A stretch of 37,808 nt of DNA, from NCBI GenBank assembly GCA_029245065.1, contig JAQWQB010000009.1, positions 1 through 37,808 on the forward strand, read 5' to 3'. Numbering within the stretch: position 1 is the stretch's first letter; every line of letters starts with the position of its first letter. Origin of the DNA: Flavobacteriales bacterium (GTDB lineage Bacteria > Bacteroidota > Bacteroidia > Flavobacteriales_D > Sanyastnellaceae). The notes under the pieces are model-generated. The model was not told where the DNA came from and made no database searches. It saw nothing but the letters and a program-made list of their open reading frames with translations. Positions 8,287 through 16,117 of the stretch are shown here, piece by piece. Both the position numbers and the translations under genes were made by a program.

Positions 8287-10032
8287 TTAACGCGAGACAA
8301 CAACAACACCACTGAGCCTATTGTGTTGATTATCAGCGTGTACAGCGTAAATTCCGGGTGCAAGATTTTGTGTCGAAACTGTTTGATTTCCACCAGAGCG
8401 AATAACCCGCTTCACAATTCGCCCAGAACTATCAAAAATGGTCAGCTCCCAACTCCCTTCAGGAAGGTTCATGTGCACAACAGTTTTTGCTGGGTTGGGC
8501 CACATGAGGAAGTCATTTTTCGCCACTTCATCAACACTTACAGCTAGAACGAAGACCTCTGAGCCTACTTCACACCCGTATTCTGTTGTAATGGTAACGG
8601 AATAGTTGCCTAATTCAGTGGCTGAAATGGTTGCGCCCGTCTCCCCTTCTAACTCCAAGCCATTGAAATACCATGTGTAGCTGTCGAAGCCACCTTCAGT
8701 GTTCAATGTTTCATTCACAGGGTTGTACAAAAGCGTGATTTCCGGACAAAGAACGAATTCGTCGCTTGTTGCTTCGCATCCGTAAATATTGGTGACAGTG
8801 CATAGGTAAAGACCTGGGCCGTCCAGCACTAAAGAGTCTTGTGGCCCTTGCTGAATGGTGTCAGCATTGAGTGTCCACAAAAACGAAGCGAGTTGAGGGT
8901 CATCATAATCAAGTACGCCTTCTTCATCGAGGTATGTAAAGGTGCTGTTCGGAATTGGGAAAACAGTTACCGTTTCTTCGTTGTTCAAGACGGTAGTTAC
9001 TTCTAAGTTTTCGGTAATGGTTCCACTGGTTTCGCCCGATGAAAAAGAGAAACTACCATCGATTAGCTCCATGGCGTCAGAACCAAGAAAATCATCTGAA
9101 GACCCGAAAAGACCGCCGTTGTCCTGATCATAGACCTCAATAGAATACGGTGGGTTGGTAAGGGCGAGCCCGATGGAATTCCATGAGCCTGTCTCACTAT
9201 CAATAATGGCGTCAGAAGTATAAACAGTTGAGCCGTCCCCATCGATAATCACGAAGTAAGGGTCTGGATTGAACAAAGCCTCTGAGATCTCTTCAACATC
9301 GCCTCCCCAGCCAGACGCCAAAGAAGATATGTTAACAGATTGCAGCACATAATCCTCAATGGTCGTTTCCAACGTTACCGTGTATTCTCCTTCTTCAGTA
9401 TACAGTTGAGTTGGGGGGGTGGCGACGTTTCCAATATTGCCATTCCCAAAATCCCAATCGTATGATGTGACACTCGGTGAGCCATCTATAAGAGCCTCGT
9501 AATTCGCAGCAACTTCGCCACAACCGAACAAGTTATCATAGGTGAATGAAACGTTTCCGCCTTCGCCAGCCAGAACAGTCAGTGGAAGAGAAAAAGACTC
9601 ATTCACGGTTTGTTCAAAACCAAGTGCCGAAACAAGCACCGTGACGCTGATGTTGATTTCGTAAGATCCCGCCACCAAAGGGGTTCCGCAAATTGTAGCA
9701 CATCCGTAGTTGTCGCCTTCGCTTGGGTAATACGTATTGTTTTCACTATTCGCTTCGTATTCCAACCCAAATGGAACACCCACTACTGAAGTAATGACTA
9801 CCTCTAGCAAAGTGGCCTCTAGTTCGGAATCAGGGTCAACGATGGTTCCTGGTAGATAGAACGTCATAACCGTTTCGTAGTAAGCTCCAGCTGTTGCATC
9901 AGGCAATATAAGTGGGCAAATCGTTGGAAATGGTTCTTCGGAAACACAAGATTCATCTGGTGTGCAATCAGGGCACTGTGCCGAAAAAAGCAGGGGAAGC
10001 AACAACAGCGTCGCCAATAATAGTTGTTTCAT
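8287..10032 (-). CDS. Secreted PKD-domain protein with T9SS type A sorting domain
   Basis: A 581-residue exported protein. I use the ATG at 10032 because it gives a clean signal peptide, MKQLLLATLLLLPLLFSAQ, and a longer open frame upstream adds 34 unlikely residues. A PKD-like domain is visible near residues 195-255 (YDWDFGNGNIG, then EEGEYTVTLE), followed by further Ig-like segments (FLWTLNAD, YTWYFNG, each ahead of a C-E-turn). The last 75 residues, FLMWPNPAKTVV to the end (LTIFDSSGRIVKRV, LAPGIYAVH), are a type A T9SS sorting domain, so the protein should cross the outer membrane and be released or anchored on the surface. There is no recognisable enzyme domain. A 7-G run at 9413-9419 lies in the coding region. 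It is divergent from the lamin-tail gene at 10210. Confidence 0.85.
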   Translation of the reverse strand: MKQLLLATLLLLPLLFSAQCPDCTPDESCVSEEPFPTICPLILPDATAGAYYETVMTFYLPGTIVDPDSELEATLLEVVITSVVGVPFGLEYEANSENNTYYPSEGDNYGCATICGTPLVAGSYEINISVTVLVSALGFEQTVNESFSLPLTVLAGEGGNVSFTYDNLFGCGEVAANYEALIDGSPSVTSYDWDFGNGNIGNVATPPTQLYTEEGEYTVTLETTIEDYVLQSVNISSLASGWGGDVEEISEALFNPDPYFVIIDGDGSTVYTSDAIIDSETGSWNSIGLALTNPPYSIEVYDQDNGGLFGSSDDFLGSDAMELIDGSFSFSSGETSGTITENLEVTTVLNNEETVTVFPIPNSTFTYLDEEGVLDYDDPQLASFLWTLNADTIQQGPQDSLVLDGPGLYLCTVTNIYGCEATSDEFVLCPEITLLYNPVNETLNTEGGFDSYTWYFNGLELEGETGATISATELGNYSVTITTEYGCEVGSEVFVLAVSVDEVAKNDFLMWPNPAKTVVHMNLPEGSWELTIFDSSGRIVKRVIRSGGNQTVSTQNLAPGIYAVHADNQHNRLSGVVVVSR

Positions 10033-10157
10033 TTTGATAAGGTTGAGGCCATAATTTACTATAAATTTGCTTACTACAATGAGGCGAAGGGGTTCTAACT
10101 GAAAGTCCAATGGGTTAAAAACGCATCGATGCAAAAGCTATTTAACCTAGGCTTAAT

Positions 10158-10187
10158 TTTAGCTAATCAAATTCATGAGTACCTTCG
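10158..10187 (+). promoter_or_regulatory. Probable promoter of the lamin-tail T9SS gene
   Basis: TACCTTCG at 10180-10187 is one base away from the Bacteroidota -7 consensus TAnnTTTG. A TTT at 10158-10160 stands at the -33 position with a 19-base spacer. The start codon follows 22 bases later. The match is moderate. Confidence 0.4.
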
Positions 10188-10209
10188 CGTGTTCAAAAAC
10201 TAGAAAAGA

Positions 10210-13200
10210 ATGAGAATTTTAACGGCTATCGCGTTGGTTTTTAGCGCATTTCTTACTTCTGCCCAAGGAGACGGCACCATCGGTTTTGACTTGGTAATCA
10301 ATGAGGTAGATGTTGATAATCCTGGAACCGACATCCAAGAGTTCATAGAGCTTTATGGAACCCCGGGTGCATCTTTGGATGGATTGGTTGTAGTGGTTTA
10401 CAACGGTTCTGCAGATGATGTAGAGCAAGCATGGGACTTAGACGGTTATGCACTGAATGAGGAAGGTTTCTTTGTTTTGGGAAGCGCCGCTGTTCCAAAC
10501 GTAGGGTTGGTTTTTGATAACAACCTCTTGCAAAACGGACCAGAAGCGATTGCTATTTACTTAGGTGACGCTGTTGATTTCCCCGTTGATGCTCCGCTTA
10601 CGTTAGAGAACTTAGTTGATGCCATTGTTTATGAAACGAATGACAACGACGATGACGGCTTGTTAACTCTTTTGGAGGCTGGACAGGGCCAGGTTGATGA
10701 ATCTGCAAACGGAAATTCAGGAGGTGAGTCCATGTCGCGTATTCCAGATGGTGGATTGCCTTTTATAACCGAAACCTATGTAACGCAGGTGCCAACACCC
10801 GGATTTACCAACGTTTTGCAATGTGATGGAGGAACCCTAGAATTTGAGGAAGGCGGAACAATGGAGTCTGCTTGTGTAGATCTCAACGAGGCAATTCTTG
10901 AGTTCACGGTTTCTACAACAGCTACCGAAGCAGAATACCTGTGGGTTATCACCAACGAAAGTGATGTTATTGAATTCACAACGGTAGAGCCAGAATATGA
11001 TTTTGTTGGTCTTGACGAAGGCATTTGTCGTGTATGGGGAATCTCATACAGTGGCTTGTTAGACGAAGCTACCATTGCACCAGGGATGATGCTAAGTGGC
11101 ATTTCTGCAGAAGAGTGCGCTTTTCCTTCTTCGAACTTCTTAACGGTTCAAAAAGAAACGTGCCTTGCACCTGATTGCGATGGCGGAACGGTTCTATCCG
11201 ACAACGGAACGAATCCGGTTATTGTGTGCCTAGACTCACAGAACACGGCAGTTACCCTTTCGTTTGAAACGGAAGCACCTGACGCTTCTTACATTTATAT
11301 TGTAACCGACGAGAACGGTTTAATCATTGAGTTTGCGAACGATATTGAATACGATTTTGGCGGGGTAGAAGAGGCAACATGTTTTATCTATGGTTATAGT
11401 TATCTGGGAGATTTGGTGACATCTACTTTCGAAGAGGGGGATGTTGTGACGCAAGTGCAGTCTACTGAATGCGGCTCACTTTCTATGAATGCTGTGGAGA
11501 TCGAAAAAGTACTGTGCGAAGGAAGTGCTAGCTGTAGCGACTTGTTCTTCTCGGAGTACGTTGAAGGAAACGGTTCGAATAAAGCACTGGAGCTTTACAA
11601 TCCAACGCCGTTCGATGTTGATTTGTCAAACTACACGATTCAAACTTACAACGACGGAAGTTCTGTAGCTCAAAATAGTTTGCAGTTGGATGGAACATTG
11701 GCGTCTGGTGCCACTTATGTAATTGTAAACTCAACCAGTGTAGCTCCTTTACTGGCGTTGGCTGACATTACCAGCAACGTTACCTTGTACAACGGAAACG
11801 ACGCTACGGTTCTTCGAAACAACGGAACCATTATTGACGCCATCGGAATCATTGGCAATGATCCGGGCAAGGCTAATCCATACGAGGTTAGCGGCGGGGA
11901 AGGAACCCTGGCAGAACACACGTTGGTAAGGCAATTGACCGTTACGGAAGGAAATGAAAACTGGTCTGTTGTGGCAGAACAGTGGGATGTTTACTCAACA
12001 GACACATTTGATTTTCTTGGTGAACACAGCATCATTCCTTGTGATTACAACGAAGAGCCATCTGTAGGATTTGCCACCACAACAATGAATGTGAATGAAG
12101 GAAACACCGTGAATGTTGTGCTGAATGTTGCTTTTCCAATTGTGGCTTCTGAAGTGCAGGTAAATTACGCTGGTGGAACGGCGACATTGGTAGATGATTT
12201 CGAAGATGTTTTCCCTGTTTCTTTAACTTTCCCTGAGGGCGAATTTGACCAACAGAGTTTTTCTTTCCTTACGATAGATGATGTAGAATTGGAAGGGGGC
12301 GAGACCATAATACTTGAGTTGGAAGCCATATCAGACGTGCAGTTGCTAAACACAGAGATGGTGATAAACATCCTTCCAAGCGACACCGAAATCCCTGTTT
12401 ATTCCATCGAAGAAGTTTCAGGTAATACTGAAACATTTGAAGCAGACTCACTAAATGTGACGTGTGAAATTCGCGGGGTTGTGCACGGTCTAAACACCAA
12501 CCCAACAGGGGTGCAATTCACGCTTATTGACCCAACAGACGGAATCAATATTTATAGCCCGGTGAACGATTTTGATTACACCGTAACCGAAGGAGACAGT
12601 TTGCACGTGGTTGGAATCATAGACCAGTTCAACGGGTTGACACAATTGATTCCTGACACCATCTTCTTAATTACACCCAATAACGACCTGTATGAGGCTG
12701 AGTTGGTAGACTTGCTGGACGAGACAACGGAATCTCAAATGATTCAATTAAAGTGTATCGAAATTGTAGACTTGACAGAATGGACCAACGAAGCCCCTGG
12801 TTTCAATGTTACGGTTACGGACGGAACGGATGAATTTGAACTTCGCATCGACGCTGAGTCTGATATTTTTGGAACGGAGGCCCCAGTAGGCGTGTTTTCC
12901 GTAAGAGGAATTGGTGGTCAGTTCGATTCCTCTTCTCCTTTTGACGACGGATATCAAATTTCACCACGTTACTTGGATGATCTCACAGATCCTGTAAGCG
13001 CTGAATTCTCTGTTCCTGAAGACATTCTTTTTGATGAAGAAGTGCAATTCACCAATTTGAGTGAAGGTGCAACAGCTTACTTGTGGAACTTCGGAAACGA
13101 CGAAACGAGCGATGAATTCGAGCCAAGTACAATTTATACGACTCCTGGAACGTACCAAGTGGTGTTGAACGCATTTAACGATGTGTGCTCAGATCAATTC

Positions 13201-13476
13201 ATCATTGAGATTGAAGTGGGAGATAACTCTATTGCTGAACAAGTACAAAACTCACTTCAGGTTTACCCGAACCCAACGAGTGGACTTGTTACCATTCAAA
13301 GCGGCGCTCAGATAGATGAGGTAATTGTATACGACATGACAGGAAGAGCAGTTCAGACGCTTAATCTGTCGACTGTTTTGGTAGACCTTAATCTTTCAGC
13401 CTTAGCACAAGGAACCTATGTGGTTGAGGTAATTACCGCAAATGGAACGCAAACGGTACGCGTTATCAAGCGTTAG
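10210..13476 (+). CDS. Large secreted lamin-tail / Calx-beta / PKD protein with T9SS type A sorting domain
   Basis: A 1088-residue exported protein with signal peptide MRILTAIALVFSAFLTSAQ. Reading along it: a lamin-tail-like domain at about 28-135 (VINEVDVDNPGTDIQEFIEL); two tandem copies of a Cys-containing domain of about 113 residues at about 203-440, each beginning CDGGT; a second lamin-tail domain from about 441 (FFSEYVEGNGSNKALELYN); a Calx-beta-like domain at about 616-725; an OB-fold-like segment at about 740-900 (CEIRGVVHGLNTNPTGVQF); a PKD domain at about 940-1010 (AYLWNFGNDETS); and a type A sorting domain at about 1015-1088 (VYPNPTSGLVTI). Lamin-tail and OB-fold arrays often accompany extracellular nucleases, but no nuclease motif is visible. 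A surface or adhesion role is most likely. Confidence 0.85.
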   Translation: MRILTAIALVFSAFLTSAQGDGTIGFDLVINEVDVDNPGTDIQEFIELYGTPGASLDGLVVVVYNGSADDVEQAWDLDGYALNEEGFFVLGSAAVPNVGLVFDNNLLQNGPEAIAIYLGDAVDFPVDAPLTLENLVDAIVYETNDNDDDGLLTLLEAGQGQVDESANGNSGGESMSRIPDGGLPFITETYVTQVPTPGFTNVLQCDGGTLEFEEGGTMESACVDLNEAILEFTVSTTATEAEYLWVITNESDVIEFTTVEPEYDFVGLDEGICRVWGISYSGLLDEATIAPGMMLSGISAEECAFPSSNFLTVQKETCLAPDCDGGTVLSDNGTNPVIVCLDSQNTAVTLSFETEAPDASYIYIVTDENGLIIEFANDIEYDFGGVEEATCFIYGYSYLGDLVTSTFEEGDVVTQVQSTECGSLSMNAVEIEKVLCEGSASCSDLFFSEYVEGNGSNKALELYNPTPFDVDLSNYTIQTYNDGSSVAQNSLQLDGTLASGATYVIVNSTSVAPLLALADITSNVTLYNGNDATVLRNNGTIIDAIGIIGNDPGKANPYEVSGGEGTLAEHTLVRQLTVTEGNENWSVVAEQWDVYSTDTFDFLGEHSIIPCDYNEEPSVGFATTTMNVNEGNTVNVVLNVAFPIVASEVQVNYAGGTATLVDDFEDVFPVSLTFPEGEFDQQSFSFLTIDDVELEGGETIILELEAISDVQLLNTEMVINILPSDTEIPVYSIEEVSGNTETFEADSLNVTCEIRGVVHGLNTNPTGVQFTLIDPTDGINIYSPVNDFDYTVTEGDSLHVVGIIDQFNGLTQLIPDTIFLITPNNDLYEAELVDLLDETTESQMIQLKCIEIVDLTEWTNEAPGFNVTVTDGTDEFELRIDAESDIFGTEAPVGVFSVRGIGGQFDSSSPFDDGYQISPRYLDDLTDPVSAEFSVPEDILFDEEVQFTNLSEGATAYLWNFGNDETSDEFEPSTIYTTPGTYQVVLNAFNDVCSDQFIIEIEVGDNSIAEQVQNSLQVYPNPTSGLVTIQSGAQIDEVIVYDMTGRAVQTLNLSTVLVDLNLSALAQGTYVVEVITANGTQTVRVIKR

Positions 13477-13503
13477 TGGTCATCCAATTGTTGAAATGAA
13501 ATT

Positions 13504-13540
13504 GAAACAGCTCACCCAGTACAAGGAGGGCTGTTGTTTC
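13504..13540 (+). terminator. Possible terminator hairpin after the lamin-tail gene
   Basis: AACAGC at about 13506-13511 can pair with GCTGTT at about 13530-13535, with a long loop, and T-rich sequence (GTTTCTTT) follows. It lies about 28 bases after the stop at 13476 and ahead of the DUF502 gene. The loop is long for a classical terminator. Confidence 0.4.
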
Positions 13541-13560
13541 TTTGCTATAAATCAGATGTT

Positions 13561-14133
13561 ATGTTGCGCCGGTTTTTAGGGTTTTTCTTGAATGGCTTGA
13601 TCTTCTCAGTCCCGCTGGTGATCACCATTTTCATTGTTTACCAACTGTTCAGTTTCTTTGATGGACTGTTGCCTGTTGAAAGGAGGTTTCCTGGATCGGG
13701 AATACTCACGTTGGTATTGGTCATTAGTATCATCGGTTACTTGGGGAACACATTCGTTGCGGCCCCTATTCGAAACTGGTTTCACAATTTGATTGAGCGC
13801 ATTCCACTGGTGAAGACGCTCTACTCCTCTATTACCGACTTATTAAGTGCTTTCGTGGGTCAAAAGAAACGTTTTAACCGTCCGGTACTCGTTAAAATGT
13901 CAAATGAAAGCGATTTGGAGCGCATTGGTTTTGTAACGGATGAAGACTTAGATCACCTCGATGAATCTTCTGACAAGGTGGGTGTTTATTTCCCACATAG
14001 CTACACCTATACGGGCAATTTATGGATTGTCCCAAAGGAAAGAATTACTCCAATTGATAGGAACTCGGCTGACCTGATGAAATACATCGTTTCGGGAGGG
14101 GTGGCTGAATTAGAAGACGAAGGGGATGACTAG
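13561..14133 (+). CDS. DUF502 family membrane protein
   Basis: A 190-residue protein from the ATG at 13561. An in-frame TTG nine codons upstream is possible but would put hydrophilic residues before the first helix. There are two membrane helices near residues 5-30 and 45-65. The segments GFFLNGLIFSVPLVITIFIVY and IPLVKTLYSSITDLLSAF are typical of DUF502, whose function is unknown. The soluble C-terminal part (VGVYFPHSYTYTGNLWIVPK) is also characteristic, and the tail is acidic (ELEDEGDD). The stop codon overlaps the start of the downstream EamA transporter by 8 bases, so the two are probably co-translated. Confidence 0.88.
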   Translation: MLRRFLGFFLNGLIFSVPLVITIFIVYQLFSFFDGLLPVERRFPGSGILTLVLVISIIGYLGNTFVAAPIRNWFHNLIERIPLVKTLYSSITDLLSAFVGQKKRFNRPVLVKMSNESDLERIGFVTDEDLDHLDESSDKVGVYFPHSYTYTGNLWIVPKERITPIDRNSADLMKYIVSGGVAELEDEGDD

Positions 14134-15025
14134 AAAAACGCAGTACCTCATTCTGTTGCACCTGATCATTGTGATTTTCGGGTTCACTGGAATTTTGGGC
14201 AAACTGATTTCAATTGATTCAGTCCCGCTGGTGTTTTGGAGGTGTTTTATAGCGGCGTTGAGTCTTGGTGCTTTCATGGCTGTATCCAAGAAAATCAAAC
14301 GCTACCCATTGAAAGTAGTGGGGAGGTTCGCAGTCATCGGACTAATAACAGCAGGGCACTGGATTACGTTTTTCGGTTCCATTAAAGTGTCTACGGTGAG
14401 TGTAGCATTGGCAACACTGGCCTCGGCCTCACTGTTCGTTTCTTTTCTAGAGCCGCTGTTCCACAGGAAACGAATTGATATTCGGGAGATTGTCCTTGGT
14501 ATCGCAGTAATTATTGGCCTGGTATTCATCTTTAGTTTCGAAACATCATACCGCCTTGGAATAGGGCTGGCGTTGATTTCTGCATTTTTAGCGGCGCTTT
14601 TTTCGACCCTCAATTCGTTAGAAATTAAAAAGTATGATTCCTTCAATATTTCGTTTTATGAAATGATATTCGCTTCGCTTGGAGCGTTTGTTTATCTGTT
14701 GTTTGCGGGAGAAGCTAGCCGAGATCTTGTGTTGCTATCGATTACAGACTGGTTCTACATAGCACTTCTGGCTGTAGTAGCAACCGCTTTTGCTTTTGTA
14801 GTGAGTGTGGAGGTAATGAAGGAAATTTCGCCCTTTACGGTAGCCATCTCTATCAATTTGGAGCCTATTTACGCCATCATCTTAGCGCTTTTCATCTTTG
14901 GCGAAGAAGAGAAAATGACCCCTCAGTTCTATGTGGGGGCGATAATCATTGTTGCAGCTATTTTTGTGGATGCCTACCTCAAGCGAAGGTCAAATCGCAA
15001 AAAGGTCAGAAGCAATTCGGTCTGA
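14126..15025 (+). CDS. EamA-family (drug/metabolite transporter superfamily) permease
   Basis: A 299-residue inner-membrane protein with about ten predicted helices arranged as two EamA repeats. The first covers about residues 8-135 (FGFTGILGKLISIDSVPLVF, TVSVALATLASASLFVSFLEP), the second about 145-285 (INLEPIYAIILALFIFGEEE). The paired 'P-and-E' turns at the end of each half (SFLEPLF and NLEPIYAI) are a family hallmark. The transported substrate cannot be told from sequence. Its ATG overlaps the end of the DUF502 gene, and its last 36 bases overlap the end of hemW on the other strand. The tail is strongly basic (KRRSNRKKVRS), consistent with a cytoplasmic C-terminus. Confidence 0.9.
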   Translation: MTRKTQYLILLHLIIVIFGFTGILGKLISIDSVPLVFWRCFIAALSLGAFMAVSKKIKRYPLKVVGRFAVIGLITAGHWITFFGSIKVSTVSVALATLASASLFVSFLEPLFHRKRIDIREIVLGIAVIIGLVFIFSFETSYRLGIGLALISAFLAALFSTLNSLEIKKYDSFNISFYEMIFASLGAFVYLLFAGEASRDLVLLSITDWFYIALLAVVATAFAFVVSVEVMKEISPFTVAISINLEPIYAIILALFIFGEEEKMTPQFYVGAIIIVAAIFVDAYLKRRSNRKKVRSNSV

Positions 15026-16117
15026 AACAAGCCACGCTTTTTCAGTTACTCGATAACGGTCATTCACCATTTCAAGTTTACCTTCTTTCACGAGGTCTTT
15101 CCAAAGCAAGGGTTCTACCTCGTCTGGACGCAAGCCAAACAACGATTTACAACCGACTAAATCTATTCCCGAAGCGGTTCGAAGTCGCGTCATGATGTAC
15201 TCATTGTATTGATCAAAACGAGAGAGGTTTTCTTCTTCTGAGAAAGGCGATCCGTCTTTGATGGCTTTGATATACCTTGGGTTATTGGCAATGTTCCAAG
15301 CCCTTTTGCTTCCATCGAACGAATGTGCTCCCGGGCCAATTCCGATGTAGGCCACTCGGTTCCAATAATTACTATTGTGTTGCGAAGAATGTCCGGGTTT
15401 TGAAAAGTTGGAGACCTCATAATGGTTGTATCCATTCGCCTTTGCGAAAGCGGTCAGCTGCTCGTACTGTTGTTCTATTCGCACGTCAGACACTATTTTC
15501 TCCTTTCCTTTGGCAACGCTTGCTCCAAGTGCTGTTTTGTCTTCCACCGTCAGAATGTAGGCCGAAAAATGCGGTACATCCAGTTTCCCTAGCTCCAAAA
15601 GGTTCTGTTCCCACTCATTTCCCTTCCATGTTGGCAGCCCATAAATCAAGTCGATGGTTAAGTTGTGAAAACCAGCATCTCTGGCGGCCCAAACCGCATT
15701 GAGCGCTTCGGCTTGGTTGTGAGCGCGATTCATCCACTTTAAATCCGAATCATGAAAAGACTGAAGACCAATGCTGAGGCGATTGATACCAATGTCTTTC
15801 CAATCATTCAGTTGCGTGCTGTTCAAGTCATCTGGGTTTGCTTCCAGCGTAACTTCAACGGCCTCTGCCAGGGTGAAAGAACGGCGCATTTTCACCAAAA
15901 GTTCATCCAAATGCTGAGTTGATAGAATAGAAGGTGTGCCTCCACCGAAATAGATGGTGGTTACGGTTTGTCCTTTGAGCTCATCAGCACGTTGTTCAAT
16001 TTCTTGAAGCATGGATCCAACCATGTCTTCGCGCGAATTTAACACCGTTGAAAAGTGGAAGTCGCAGTAATGACAAGCTTGTTTGCAGTAGGGGATATGA
16101 AGGTAGATTCCAGCCAC
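14990..16117 (-). CDS. hemW: Radical SAM heme chaperone HemW (coproporphyrinogen oxidase-like)
   Basis: A 375-residue radical SAM protein. The CxxxCxxC iron-sulphur motif is at Cys11, Cys15 and Cys18 (IPYCKQACHYCDF), followed by the SAM-binding YFGGGTPS, LEANPDD, RLSIGLQSF and DLIYGLP. The 'CDF' ending after the third Cys is typical of HemW and not of true HemN, which has a further Cys there. HemW binds heme and is thought to deliver it to membrane targets in the cytoplasm. The start is a GTG at 16117 that shares one base with the stop codon of the upstream aminopeptidase gene (TAGTG), so translation is probably coupled. Its end overlaps the EamA gene by 36 bases in convergent orientation. 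Confidence 0.92.
   Translation of the reverse strand: MAGIYLHIPYCKQACHYCDFHFSTVLNSREDMVGSMLQEIEQRADELKGQTVTTIYFGGGTPSILSTQHLDELLVKMRRSFTLAEAVEVTLEANPDDLNSTQLNDWKDIGINRLSIGLQSFHDSDLKWMNRAHNQAEALNAVWAARDAGFHNLTIDLIYGLPTWKGNEWEQNLLELGKLDVPHFSAYILTVEDKTALGASVAKGKEKIVSDVRIEQQYEQLTAFAKANGYNHYEVSNFSKPGHSSQHNSNYWNRVAYIGIGPGAHSFDGSKRAWNIANNPRYIKAIKDGSPFSEEENLSRFDQYNEYIMTRLRTASGIDLVGCKSLFGLRPDEVEPLLWKDLVKEGKLEMVNDRYRVTEKAWLVSDRIASDLFAI

Noticed and set aside
10123-10132. Perfect 10-bp palindrome GCATCGATGC between the two divergent T9SS genes
   Set aside because: Short enough to occur by chance, single copy, and not placed clearly against a promoter; not listed as an operator.
10210-13476. Extracellular nuclease reading of the lamin-tail/OB-fold protein
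   Set aside because: The accessory domains fit, but no catalytic nuclease domain is visible.
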